This document shows, one piece after another, positions 45,637 to 54,848 of a DNA stretch of 64,000 nucleotides. Positions within the stretch are counted from its first letter, which is position 1. Every line of letters starts with the position of its first letter. The position numbers and the translations under genes are program-made. The stretch is from Mycobacterium terramassiliense (lineage in GTDB: Bacteria > Actinomycetota > Actinomycetes > Mycobacteriales > Mycobacteriaceae), in the NCBI RefSeq assembly GCF_900157385.1, contig NZ_LT717700.1, forward strand, positions 1,240,216 to 1,304,215, written 5' to 3'. The notes under the pieces are model-generated. The model searched no databases and had not been told where the DNA came from. It saw only the letters and a list, made by a program, of their open reading frames with translations.

Positions 45637-46482
45637 ATGAACCAGCCAAGCGGCCTGAAGAACATGCTGCGCGCGGCGGCCGGGGCGCTGCCGTTGGTGC
45701 CTCGCTCGGACCAGCTGCCCACCCGCACGGTGACCGTCGACGAGCTACCCATCGACCACACCCATGTGGCGGAGTACGCGGGGGTCACCGGCCTGCGCTA
45801 CGGCAACCACGTGCCGCTGACCTACCCGTTCGCGCTGACCTTTCCCGCGATGATGTCGCTGGTGACCGGCTTCGACTTCCCTTTCGCGGCAATGGGATCC
45901 GTGCACACCGAGAACCACATCACGCAGTACCGCCCGATCGCGGTGACCGATACGGTCGGCGTGCGCGTGCACGCGGAGAACCTGCGCGAACACCGCAAGG
46001 GCCTGTTGGTGGACCTGGTGACAGACGTCAGCGTCGGCAACGAGGATGCGTGGCACCAAGTGACCACCTTCCTGCACCAGCAACGCACCAGCCTGTCGGA
46101 CGAGCCCAAGCCGCCCCCGCAGAAGCAGCCCAAGCTCCCGCCGCCCAGCACCGTGCTGCGGGTCAGCCCCGGCCAGATCCGCCGCTACGCCGTCGTCGGC
46201 GGCGACCACAACCCGATCCACACCAACCCGATCGCCGCCAAGCTGTTCGGCTTCCCGACGGTCATCGCGCATGGGATGTTCAGTGCCGCAGCGGTATTGG
46301 CCAACATAGAGGCCCGACTGCCCGACCAGGTGCAGTACTCGGTGCGGTTCGGCAAGCCGCTGGTGCTGCCCGGCACCGCCGGGCTGTACATCGACCAGGG
46401 CGATGACGGCGGCTGGGACCTGTCGCTGCGCAACGTCGCCAAGGGGTACCCCTACCTGACCGGCAGCGTCCGGGCCTGCTAG
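45637..46482 (+). CDS. htdX: 3-hydroxyacyl-thioester dehydratase HtdX
   Basis: A 281-residue MaoC-like double hot-dog hydratase. The hydratase-2 motif is in VVGGDHNPIHTNPIAAKLFG followed by PTVIAHGMFSAAAV, with Asp and His as catalytic pair. It interconverts (R)-3-hydroxyacyl and enoyl thioesters and partners FabG4. Rv0241c-type. Its end overlaps the convergent CLC gene by four bases. Confidence 0.93.
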   Translation: MNQPSGLKNMLRAAAGALPLVPRSDQLPTRTVTVDELPIDHTHVAEYAGVTGLRYGNHVPLTYPFALTFPAMMSLVTGFDFPFAAMGSVHTENHITQYRPIAVTDTVGVRVHAENLREHRKGLLVDLVTDVSVGNEDAWHQVTTFLHQQRTSLSDEPKPPPQKQPKLPPPSTVLRVSPGQIRRYAVVGGDHNPIHTNPIAAKLFGFPTVIAHGMFSAAAVLANIEARLPDQVQYSVRFGKPLVLPGTAGLYIDQGDDGGWDLSLRNVAKGYPYLTGSVRAC

Positions 46483-47738
46483 CCCTTGCGCGCCGGCGCG
46501 GCGGGCCGGCGACCGAGCGCGAGCACCTTCAATCCATATGCGGCGCAGGCGGTCAGCAGGAACAGCAGGAACAGCCAGAGCGGCGGGGGGGCGAGTTCCC
46601 AGACGAAGATCGCGGCCCAGATCGGTGAGTCCTGGGTGACCGCGAGCACCCCGGCGGCCCCTGCCAGCGAGACCGCCGGCGTGTGCAGGTTGGTGCCCGC
46701 CATCCAGTTGATCGCCAGCACCAGCGCCGAGCCCGCCGCCGCCCCGGTGGCCAATGACGGCGTCAGCATGCCGCCGGCCCCGCCGGCGCGCAGGAACAGG
46801 GCCGTCAGCAGCGGCTTCAACACCAGGATGATGGCGGCCGCCGACAGCGTCATGCCGCTGGCGAGGCTGACGGTCAGGATGCTGCGGCCGTTGCCGGGCA
46901 ACTCCGGCCACCAATGCGAGCACACCCCCATCACCAGACCCGCCGCGGCCAGCGCCGGGATCAGCAGCCACGTCCGCATCACCCGGGCCGGGCGCGCCGC
47001 GGCCATGAGGCGGTTGAACGCCAGACCCACCGCGAGGGTCAGCGGCGCCAGCATCAGACCGTGGGCGGTCAGCACGTACGACGATTCCGCGCTGGGCCAG
47101 TTCAGGGTGGGCTGATCGTGGGTGGCGGCCGAGCAGATCGCGACGGCCAGGCTCGACGTCAGGCACGCCGCGCCCAGCGCCCGCGGATGCCAGGTGTTGA
47201 GCAGGATCCGCACGGCGAACAGCGCGCCGGCCAGCGGAACGGCGTAGACCGCGCCGAGCCCGGCCCCGGCGGCGCACGCCAGCAAGACCTGGCGGTCATG
47301 TGCGGACAGCCGCTTCAACCACGCGGTGCCGAAATCTCCTAGGGCCGAGGCGAATTGGCGCGGGGCGCCCTCCCGGCCCAGCGACGCCCCGGACCCGACC
47401 AGCAGCACCTGCAACACGGCGTCGACGCTCCACGCCAGCCGCGGGATCGGCTCCCGGCGGGCGATGGTCTGCGCGAGCGGCGGCACCTCGGCGCGGCGGC
47501 GCAGGATCCACCAGCCGAATCCCGCCAGCGCGCCACCGACCATCGGTCCCACGACGCGGCGGCCGGGGCTGCTGCCCGCGATCCCGGCGAGCAACGTGCC
47601 GAAACTGTAGTGGTACGTGGCGTGCTCGACGAAGCGCAGCACCGCCGTCGTCGCCAGCCCGGCGACGCCGGCCAGCAGGCCGACGATCACCACCGCGCAA
47701 AAAAATTCGAGGTTGCGGCGGGACGCCCGGGAGGCCAC
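46479..47738 (-). CDS. CLC-family chloride channel/antiporter
   Basis: A 419-residue membrane protein of about ten or more helices. Selectivity-filter motifs are GSGASLGREGAPRQ (usual GSGIP and GREGP altered to GSGAS and GREGA) and AAGAGLGAVYAVPLAGALFA. GGAGGMLTPSLATGAAAGSA is the third anion-binding segment. The second glutamate of proton-coupled exchangers is not evident, so channel or antiporter cannot be decided. GTG 47738. I do not recall this gene at this place in M. tuberculosis. Confidence 0.85.
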   Translation of the reverse strand: MASRASRRNLEFFCAVVIVGLLAGVAGLATTAVLRFVEHATYHYSFGTLLAGIAGSSPGRRVVGPMVGGALAGFGWWILRRRAEVPPLAQTIARREPIPRLAWSVDAVLQVLLVGSGASLGREGAPRQFASALGDFGTAWLKRLSAHDRQVLLACAAGAGLGAVYAVPLAGALFAVRILLNTWHPRALGAACLTSSLAVAICSAATHDQPTLNWPSAESSYVLTAHGLMLAPLTLAVGLAFNRLMAAARPARVMRTWLLIPALAAAGLVMGVCSHWWPELPGNGRSILTVSLASGMTLSAAAIILVLKPLLTALFLRAGGAGGMLTPSLATGAAAGSALVLAINWMAGTNLHTPAVSLAGAAGVLAVTQDSPIWAAIFVWELAPPPLWLFLLFLLTACAAYGLKVLALGRRPAAPARKG

Positions 47739-47810
47739 CCCACGAATGTAGGGGTCCAGTTCGATGGTGGCGACCCGCAGCGCCCGGCTACGCCGCGCTC
47801 GCGATCGCCA

Positions 47811-48428
47811 CTAGCCGGCCGCGGCGGCTTCCCGGTCCTCCGGTGTGCCCCTCAGGCCGTGCCAGAACAGGTCGATCATCAGCTCGGCCGCCTCGTCGAC
47901 GCCGATGTCCCCGGTGGACAGCCGGTTGGCCATCGCCTCGCCCGCGCCCACCAGCGCCACCGCCATCATCTGGTACTCGGTGTCCGACCGCGGGGTGCGG
48001 CTGCCGGCCCGCATCAACTCGGCGACCAGTTCGATGATCTGCTCGCGCCCCTCGCGGACGGTGTGCGCGAACGCCTGCGAGCTGATGGCCTGGGTGTACA
48101 TCACGATCCAGGACGCGCGGTTGGAGTCGATGTAGCGCATGAACGACCCGATAGCGTTGCCCAGCAAGTCCTTTGGGCTTTGAGCGAAGTTGATGTCGGC
48201 GCGCACCGCATCGACGAACCGCCCCAGCTCGCGATCCAGGCAGGCGCCGAACAGGTCCTCCTTGGAGCCGTAGTACAGATACAGCATCGGCTTGGAGATC
48301 TCCGCCTCGGCGGCGATGGCGTCCATCGAGGTCTCGTGGTAGCCGTTGACGGAGAACATCTGGACGGCGGCGTCGAGCATCTGCTGTTCGCGGACAGCAC
48401 GGGGTAACCGCTTGGTACCACCCGCCAT
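47811..48428 (-). CDS. TetR-family regulator (Rv0238-type)
   Basis: A 205-residue TetR protein. HTH: YHETSMDAIAAEAEISKPML, YLYYGSKEDLFGACLDREL; the ligand domain has RYIDSNRASWIVMYTQAIS. It lies 55 bp downstream of lpqI on the same strand. Nearby fadA2/fabG4/htdX genes make it a candidate for binding the palindrome at 44160, but this is only inference. ATG 48428. Confidence 0.88.
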   Translation of the reverse strand: MAGGTKRLPRAVREQQMLDAAVQMFSVNGYHETSMDAIAAEAEISKPMLYLYYGSKEDLFGACLDRELGRFVDAVRADINFAQSPKDLLGNAIGSFMRYIDSNRASWIVMYTQAISSQAFAHTVREGREQIIELVAELMRAGSRTPRSDTEYQMMAVALVGAGEAMANRLSTGDIGVDEAAELMIDLFWHGLRGTPEDREAAAAG

Positions 48429-48483
48429 CGCTGCACCTCTCTGGCCTGCCTATCTGGCTACAGGGTAACGAGGATGCGTCGCG

Positions 48484-49632
48484 TTAGTGGCTACATGTTC
48501 GGTTGGCGCCCTTCATCGCCGCCACCCGCACCAGCGAGTCGTTGACAGCCGGCATCGGCAGCTCGCCCGAATCGACCGCCTTTTGCAGGCGGTCGAGGAC
48601 CGCGGGCACCTCGTCGGTGGTGACCCACAGCGCGATGTCGGTGCCGGCCCGCAGGGTGCGCAGCACCGCCTCGGGTACGCCGTAGCGATCGGAAATCGCG
48701 GCCATGCTGGACACATCGTCGCTGAACACCGGCCCGTTGAAGGGCGGCGCCTGGTAGCCGGTGCCGGTGCGCAGCAGGTCGACGGCGGCACGGCTCAGGC
48801 TGGCCGGGTCGTCGCCGGTCAGCCCGGGCACCTGCAGGTGACCCACCATCACGGCGACCGGCGTCGCCGTCACCAGCGTGCGGTACGGCACCAGGTCGAC
48901 GTTTTGCAGGTCGCTCAGCGGAGGGGTGACTACGCCGCCGGTGTGCGAGTCGCCGGAACCGTGCCCGTGGCCGGGGAAATGCTTGAGGACCGGCAGCACA
49001 CCCGCGTCTCGCAGGCCCTGTGCGAAGGCCCCGGCGTAGGCGGTGACGGTAGCCGGGTCTGCACTGAACGACCGGTCCCCGATCACGGCGTCGTCGGGCT
49101 CGTCGCTGACGTCGACATCCGGCGCAAAGTCGACGGTGATGCCCAGGTCGCGCATCTTCTTGCCGCGATCCGCCGCCAGGTCGTGGACCTGTTGGACCGT
49201 TTGCTGCCGCGCCAGCTGCCGCGCCGACGGGGCCGTCCCGATCAGCGACTTCAACCGCGACACCCGGCCGCCCTCCTCGTCGACGCTGACCGCCAGCGGC
49301 AGTGGACCCGCGTTGCGCGTGATGTCGGCCAGCGGGCCCTTGAAGATCGACAGGTCCGTCCAGCCGCCGATGAAGATGCCGCCGACGTGATAGCCGTTGA
49401 CCACGGACCGCGCGTCGTCGGCGTCCTTCACACCGACCATCAGCAGCTGCGCCAGCTTGTCGCGGGTCGACAAGGCCGCCGGGACGGCCGTCGGGTCGGC
49501 GCACACCGGTGGCGCGGGGGCCGCGGCCGGCCTGCTGGTCGCGGCGCCCGGCGGCCGCGCGCCGTGGTGACCGCAGCCCGCGACCAGCGCTGCTGCGGCG
49601 ACGAGCACGGCCAGGATCCGGGGGAATGCCAT
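48484..49632 (-). CDS. lpqI: Lipoprotein beta-N-acetylglucosaminidase LpqI
   Basis: A 382-residue GH3 glycosidase. Signal and lipobox LVAAAALVAGC (lipidated Cys at about residue 20). GH3 motifs: VSVDEEGGRVSRLKSLIG, LKHFPGHGHGSGDSHTGG (catalytic His) and GPVFSDDVSSMAAI (nucleophile Asp). It removes N-acetylglucosamine from muropeptides in cell-wall recycling, as shown for mycobacterial LpqI/NagZ. ATG 49632. Confidence 0.93.
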   Translation of the reverse strand: MAFPRILAVLVAAAALVAGCGHHGARPPGAATSRPAAAPAPPVCADPTAVPAALSTRDKLAQLLMVGVKDADDARSVVNGYHVGGIFIGGWTDLSIFKGPLADITRNAGPLPLAVSVDEEGGRVSRLKSLIGTAPSARQLARQQTVQQVHDLAADRGKKMRDLGITVDFAPDVDVSDEPDDAVIGDRSFSADPATVTAYAGAFAQGLRDAGVLPVLKHFPGHGHGSGDSHTGGVVTPPLSDLQNVDLVPYRTLVTATPVAVMVGHLQVPGLTGDDPASLSRAAVDLLRTGTGYQAPPFNGPVFSDDVSSMAAISDRYGVPEAVLRTLRAGTDIALWVTTDEVPAVLDRLQKAVDSGELPMPAVNDSLVRVAAMKGANRTCSH

Positions 49633-49731
49633 CGGGCCATGTTGTCACGCTTGGCGTTTCGTCCCCGTCTCCAGGGGGCATCAGCGGTAGGTTGGCCAGA
49701 AGCCCATTTGACTGGCAGGGAGGAGCCAGCG

Positions 49732-49938
49732 ATGGCAGGGTTTTCGTTGGCGGCTGCGGCCAGCATCGCGGTGGGACTGTCGCTCGGTGCCGCCGCGACC
49801 GTCGGCGTGACGCTCGCGATCGACGACCACCGACAGGTGCCGTCACAGACCGCACCGGCCGTGCGGATCCCCGCCGGGCCTTACCTGGTCGACTACGGCT
49901 CCCGCTGCTGGCATGGTCATTGCGTGCCGTGGCCGTGA
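49732..49938 (+). CDS. DUF2613-like small secreted or anchored protein
   Basis: A 68-residue protein with one hydrophobic N-terminal segment (AAAASIAVGLSLGAAATVGV) and a short exported tail ending YGSRCWHGHCVPWP. The segment closely matches that of the next gene, so the two look like tandem paralogues of the DUF2613 family. This copy alone has two Cys in the tail (CWHGHC). GGGAGGAG precedes the ATG. Confidence 0.75.
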   Translation: MAGFSLAAAASIAVGLSLGAAATVGVTLAIDDHRQVPSQTAPAVRIPAGPYLVDYGSRCWHGHCVPWP

Positions 49939-50012
49939 TTTGCCGGCCCGGCCGCCGGAAGCCGTTCTGCTAGGTTTGGCCCTAGGTCGGAAGTCACCCC
50001 GAAGGAGCCATC

Positions 50013-50186
50013 TTGAACCGGATCATTGCGCCCGCCGCCGCGAGCGTGGTGGTTGGTCTGTTGCTGGGCGCGGCCGCGATCTTCGGGATCACGTTGATGG
50101 TGCAGCAGGACACGAAGCCGCCACTCCCCGGGGGCGATCCGCAGTCGTCAGTGCTCAACCGGGTCGAGTACGGCAGCCGTAGCTAG
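50013..50186 (+). CDS. DUF2613 small secreted protein (Rv0236A-type)
   Basis: A 57-residue protein with a hydrophobic segment (AASVVVGLLLGAAAIFGITL) and tail ending SVLNRVEYGSRS, matching Rv0236A in length and end. The TTG start at 50013 follows GAAGGAG by five bases. It lies directly before the 54-bp repeat array and aftD; in mycobacteria this gene precedes aftD, suggesting co-expression. Function unknown. Confidence 0.85.
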   Translation: MNRIIAPAAASVVVGLLLGAAAIFGITLMVQQDTKPPLPGGDPQSSVLNRVEYGSRS

Positions 50187-50187
50187 C

Positions 50188-50505
50188 GGCGACCGCCAGC
50201 GCGGCGAAGCCGGGCGCAGCGGGTCGCCGCCATCAGACACCGGCGACCGCCAGCGCGGCGAAGCCGGGCGCAGCGGGTCGCCGCCATCAGACACCGGCGA
50301 CCGCCAGCGCGGCGAAGCCGGGCGCAGCGGGTCGCCGCCATCAGACACCGGTGACCGCCAGCGCGGCGAAGCCGGGCGCAGCGGGTCGCCGCCATCAGAC
50401 ACCGGTGACCGCCAGCGCGGCGAAGCCGGGCGCAGCGGGTCGCCGCCATCAGACACCGGCGACCGCCAGCGCGGCGAAGCCGGGCGCAGCGGGTCGCCGC
50501 CGCCG
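50188..50505. repeat. 54-bp tandem repeat (minisatellite), about six copies
   Basis: Copies start at 50188, 50242, 50296, 50350, 50404 and 50458; five are complete and the sixth keeps its first 45 bases. Copies differ only at one base (GGCGACC or GGTGACC). Each unit has GGCGACC near its start and GGTCGCC near base 36-42, so it can fold into a hairpin. In frame with aftD a unit reads GDRQRGEAGRSGSPPSDT. No spacers, so not CRISPR. Confidence 0.95.
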
Positions 50506-50580
50506 GATAGCCGGCCGGCGGGGGCGACGCGGGCCGGGGCCGCGACAGAAGCCCCGGCCACGCCGCTGTCCCGCCGGTGG

Positions 50581-53500
50581 TTGCTGGTGGTCGGCGCCGT
50601 CTCGCTGGCATTGACGCTCGCGCAGTCGCCCGGGCAGATCTCCCCCGACACCAAGCTCGACCTCACCGCCAACCCGCTGCGCTTCCTGGCCCGCGCGACC
50701 AACCTCTGGAACAGCGAACTGCCCTTCGGCCAGTCGCAGAATCAGGCCTACGGCTACCTGTTTCCGCACGGCACGTTCTTTCTGGCCGGCCATCTGCTGG
50801 GGGTGCCGGGGTGGATGACCCAGCGGCTGTGGTGGGCGTTGCTGCTCACCGTCGGGTTCTGGGGGCTGCTGCGGGTGGCCGAAACGCTCGGGATCGGCAG
50901 CCCGGCGTCGCGGGTGTTGGGCGCGGCGGCGTTCGCGCTGGCGCCGCGGGTGCTGACCACGCTCGGGTCGATCTCGTCGGAGACCCTGCCGATGATGCTG
51001 GCGCCGTGGGTGTTGCTGCCGACGATCCTGGCCCTGCGGGCATCGACCGAGAAATCGGTGCGGGCGCTGGCCGCGCAGGCCGGGCTGGCCGTCGCGCTGA
51101 TGGGCGCGGTCAACGCGATCGCCACGCTCGCCGGGTGCCTGCCCGCGGTGATCTGGTGGGCGTGCCACCGGCCGAACCGGCGGTGGTGGCGCTACACGGC
51201 GTGGTGGCTGCTGGCCGTGTGCCTGGCCATGCTCTGGTGGGTCGTGGCGCTGGTATGTCTGCGCCACGTCAGTCCGCCGTTCCTGGACTTCATCGAATCC
51301 TCCGGCGTGACGACGCAGTGGTCGTCGCTGACCGAGATCCTGCGCGGCACCGACAGCTGGACCCCGTACGTGGCGCCCCCCGCCACCGCCGGCGCACCGC
51401 TGGTCACCGGGTCGGCCGCCGTCCTGGGGACCTGCCTGGTCGCGGCGGCCGGGCTGGCCGGGCTGGCCAGTCCCGGGATGCCCGCGCGGGGCCGACTGGT
51501 GACGATGCTGCTGGTCGGCGTGGTGTTGATGGCGGTCGGCTACAGCGGCGGGCTGGGCTCGCCGCTGGCCCACGAGGTCCAGACCTTCCTGGACGCCGCC
51601 GGCGCGCCGCTGCGCAACGTGCACAAGCTGGGGTCGGTGGTCCGGATTCCGCTGGTGCTGGGCCTTGCGCAGCTGCTGGGCCGGGTCGCGCTGCCCGGCA
51701 GCGCGCCGAGGTCGGTCTGGCTGCCGGCGTTCGCCCACCCGGAGCGCGACAAACGGGTGGCGGTGACGGTCGTGGTCCTCACGGCGCTGGCGGTCAGCAC
51801 CTCGCTGGCGTGGACCGGGCGGCTCACCCCGCCGGGCGCGTTCCGCGCGATACCGCCCTACTGGCACGAGGCCGCCGACTGGCTGACCGAGCACAACACG
51901 GGCTCCCCCACCGCCGGGCGCGTGCTGGTGGTTCCCGGCGCGCCGTTCGCCACCCAGGTCTGGGGCACCAGCCACGACGAGCCGCTGCAGGTGCTCGGCA
52001 GCGGCCCGTGGGGGGTGCGTGACTCCATCCCGTTGACGCCGCCCCAGACCATCCGGGCGCTGGATTCGGTGCAACGCCTGTTCGCCGCCGGGCAGCCGTC
52101 GGCCGGACTGGCCGATACCCTTGCCCGCCAAGGTATTTCGTACGTCGTGCTGCGCAACGACCTGGACCCGGAGACGTCGCGCTCGGCGCGACCGATCCTG
52201 GTACACCGCGCCGTGGAGGGCTCGCCGCGACTGCAGAAGGTGGCGCAGTTCGGCGCGCCGGTGGGCCCGGGCACGCTGGCGGGCTTCGTCGCCGACAGCG
52301 GGCTGCGCCCGCCCTACCCCGCGGTGGAGATCTACCGCGTCGACGTTGCCGGCGATCCGGGCGCGCCATACTTCGTCGACGCCGACCGGATGGCCCGGGT
52401 CGACGGGGGGCCGGAGGTGCTGCTGCGCCTCGACGAGCGGCGACGGCTGCTGGGCCGGGCTGCGTTGGGTCCGGTGCTGATGACGAGCGACGCGCGCCCC
52501 GCCGGGTTGGCGGCACCCCTGGTCACCGTGACCGACACCCCGGCGGACCGCGAGACCGACTACGGCCGCGTCGACCACCACTCGTCGGCGATCCGGGCGC
52601 CCGGCGACGCGCGGCACACCTTCAACCGCGTCCCCGACTACCCGGTGCCGGGCGCCGAGCCGGTGTCCGGCGCCTGGAACGGCGGCCGGGTCACGGTGTC
52701 GAGCTCGTCGTCGGATTCCACCGCGATGCCCGACGTCGCACCGGCGACCTCCCCGGCCGCCGCGATCGACGGGGACTCCGCAACCGCGTGGGTGTCCAAC
52801 GCGCTGCAGTCCGCCGTCGGGCAGTGGCTGCAGGTGGACTTCGACCACCCGATCAGCAACGGCGCCATCACCATCACACCCAGCGCGACCGCCGTCGGCG
52901 CCCAGGTCCGCCGCATCCTGATCGAGACCGCCAACGGCAGCACCACCCTGCGTTTCGACGAGCCCGGCAAGCCGCTCGCGGCCGCGCTGCCGTACGGCGA
53001 AACCCCGTGGGTGCGGTTCACCGCCGCCGGCACCGACGACGGCTCCCCCGGTGTGCAGTTCGGCATCACCGACCTGTCGGTCACCCAATACGACGCGTCC
53101 GGATTCGCCCACCCCGTCAACCTGCGCCACACCGTGGGCGTGCCGGGACCGCCGCCGGGCTCGGCGGTCGCGGGCTGGGACCTGGGTTCGGAGCTGCTCG
53201 GCAGGCCCGGCTGCGCCCGGGCGCCCGACAGCGTGCGCTGCGCGGCCTCGATGGCGCTCGCGCCGGAGGAGCCCGTGAACTTCAGCCGCACCCTGACCGT
53301 GGCGGCTCCGGTGTCGGTGACGCCGATGGTGTGGGTGCGGCCACGGCAGGGACCCAAGCTGACCGACCTGGTTGCCGAGCCCAATACGACTCGCGCACAA
53401 GGTGATTCCGACGTAGTCGACATCCTCGGCTCGGCGTACGCGGCCACCGACGGCGACCCGGCCACCGCGTGGACCGCGCCGCAGCGGGTGGTGCAGCACA

Positions 53501-54762
53501 AGTCGCCGCCGACGCTGACCGTCACCCTGCCGCGGCCCACCGAGGTCGCCGGGCTGCGCGTGGCACCCAGCCGGTGGGCGTTGCCGGCCCACCCGACGCT
53601 GCTGGCCGTCAACCTGGGCGACGGCCCGCAGGTCCGGGAGCTGAAGGCGGGCGAGCCGCAGACCCTGTCGCTCGCGCCGCGGGTGACCGACACCGTCAGC
53701 ATCAGCCTGCTCGGCTGGGAAGACATCATCGACCGCAACGCCCTGGGCTTCGATCAGCTCAAGCCGCCGGGGCTGGCCGAGGTGGCGGTTCTGGGCGCCG
53801 ACGGCCAGCCGATCGCGCCCGCCGACGCCGCCCGCAACCGCTCGCGCGAGATCACCGTCGGCTGCGACCGGGGCCCGGTGATCGCGGTCGCGGGCCGCTT
53901 CGTGCACACCTCGATCCGCACCACTGTGGGCGCGCTGCTGGACGGTGAACCGATCGCGGCGCTGCCCTGCGAACCGGACCCGATCGCGCTGCCGGCGGGC
54001 CAGCAGGAGCTGCTGATCAGCCCGGGCGCCCAGTTCGTCGTGGACGGGGCACGGCTGTCGACCCCGGCCGCCGACGACCTGAGAACCGCCGCGCAGGCCC
54101 GCGCCCAGACCGGGGCGTGGGGGCCGGCCCGCCGCGAGGTGCGGGCCCCGGCGTCGCCGAGCGCCCGGGTGCTGGTGATCCCCGAAAGCATCAACCCCGG
54201 CTGGGTGGCGCGCACCGGCAACGGCGCCCGGTTGACGCCCGTCGCCGTCAACGGATGGCAGCAGGGCTGGGTGGTGCCCGCCGGGGACCCCGGCACCATC
54301 ACGCTGACCTTCGCGTCCAACTCGCTGTACCGGGCCGGCCTGGCGATCGGGCTGGCGTTGCTGCCGCTGTTGGCCGCGCTCGCGTTGTGGCGCACCCGGC
54401 GGGGCCGCGCCGACGGGGAGCCGGCACGGCCCTGGGCGTCGGGGCGCTGGGCGGCGGTCGCCGTGCTGGCGGCCGGCGCGGCGGTCGCCGGCGCGGTAGG
54501 GGCGATCGCGGTCGGCGCCGCCCTGGGCCTGCGATACGCGCTGCGCCGCCGGCAGGGCTGGCGCGACGACGTGACCGTCGCGCTCAGCGCCGGCGGGCTG
54601 ATCGTGGCCGGGGCGGCGCTGTCGCGGCATCCCTGGCGCTCGGTCGACGGTTACGCCGGGCATTCGGCGAGCGTGCAACTGCTGGCACTGATTTCGCTTG
54701 CCGTGCTTGCCGCTTCGGTCGTGACCGTGCCGGGCCGCCGGACGCATCCGCGCGACGAATGA
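50581..54762 (+). CDS. aftD: Arabinofuranosyltransferase AftD
   Basis: About 1,393 residues. The N-terminal GT-C glycosyltransferase has a dozen or so membrane helices and a catalytic loop after TM1 (SPGQISPDTKLDLTANPLRF, WNSELPFGQSQNQAYGYLFP). A large periplasmic part follows with carbohydrate-binding-like domains (SPAAAIDGDSATAWVSNALQ and AYAATDGDPATAWTAPQRVV) and C-terminal helices. It adds arabinofuranose to arabinogalactan and lipoarabinomannan from decaprenyl-phosphoarabinose. TTG 50581 is the first possible start in frame; homology to about 50557 continues without a standard start codon. The repeat array lies just upstream. Confidence 0.92.
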   Translation: MLVVGAVSLALTLAQSPGQISPDTKLDLTANPLRFLARATNLWNSELPFGQSQNQAYGYLFPHGTFFLAGHLLGVPGWMTQRLWWALLLTVGFWGLLRVAETLGIGSPASRVLGAAAFALAPRVLTTLGSISSETLPMMLAPWVLLPTILALRASTEKSVRALAAQAGLAVALMGAVNAIATLAGCLPAVIWWACHRPNRRWWRYTAWWLLAVCLAMLWWVVALVCLRHVSPPFLDFIESSGVTTQWSSLTEILRGTDSWTPYVAPPATAGAPLVTGSAAVLGTCLVAAAGLAGLASPGMPARGRLVTMLLVGVVLMAVGYSGGLGSPLAHEVQTFLDAAGAPLRNVHKLGSVVRIPLVLGLAQLLGRVALPGSAPRSVWLPAFAHPERDKRVAVTVVVLTALAVSTSLAWTGRLTPPGAFRAIPPYWHEAADWLTEHNTGSPTAGRVLVVPGAPFATQVWGTSHDEPLQVLGSGPWGVRDSIPLTPPQTIRALDSVQRLFAAGQPSAGLADTLARQGISYVVLRNDLDPETSRSARPILVHRAVEGSPRLQKVAQFGAPVGPGTLAGFVADSGLRPPYPAVEIYRVDVAGDPGAPYFVDADRMARVDGGPEVLLRLDERRRLLGRAALGPVLMTSDARPAGLAAPLVTVTDTPADRETDYGRVDHHSSAIRAPGDARHTFNRVPDYPVPGAEPVSGAWNGGRVTVSSSSSDSTAMPDVAPATSPAAAIDGDSATAWVSNALQSAVGQWLQVDFDHPISNGAITITPSATAVGAQVRRILIETANGSTTLRFDEPGKPLAAALPYGETPWVRFTAAGTDDGSPGVQFGITDLSVTQYDASGFAHPVNLRHTVGVPGPPPGSAVAGWDLGSELLGRPGCARAPDSVRCAASMALAPEEPVNFSRTLTVAAPVSVTPMVWVRPRQGPKLTDLVAEPNTTRAQGDSDVVDILGSAYAATDGDPATAWTAPQRVVQHKSPPTLTVTLPRPTEVAGLRVAPSRWALPAHPTLLAVNLGDGPQVRELKAGEPQTLSLAPRVTDTVSISLLGWEDIIDRNALGFDQLKPPGLAEVAVLGADGQPIAPADAARNRSREITVGCDRGPVIAVAGRFVHTSIRTTVGALLDGEPIAALPCEPDPIALPAGQQELLISPGAQFVVDGARLSTPAADDLRTAAQARAQTGAWGPARREVRAPASPSARVLVIPESINPGWVARTGNGARLTPVAVNGWQQGWVVPAGDPGTITLTFASNSLYRAGLAIGLALLPLLAALALWRTRRGRADGEPARPWASGRWAAVAVLAAGAAVAGAVGAIAVGAALGLRYALRRRQGWRDDVTVALSAGGLIVAGAALSRHPWRSVDGYAGHSASVQLLALISLAVLAASVVTVPGRRTHPRDE

Positions 54763-54848
54763 CGCCTCAGGTGTTGGCTACCGGTTTTTCTGCTGCTTGA
54801 CTGGATATACGGTTCGGTGTGATCGCCGCCGCCCGAGGAGTGACGACC

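Noticed and set aside
50188..50505. CRISPR array
   Set aside because: The 54-bp units are contiguous without variable spacers and no cas genes are near.
50148..50702. Repeat-encoded proteins in several frames
   Set aside because: Frames are open only because 54 is a multiple of three; no start with a ribosome site.
50449..54747. Minus-strand ORF of 1,432 codons opposite aftD
   Set aside because: Composition is typical of an antisense shadow; aftD on the plus strand is a clear family member.
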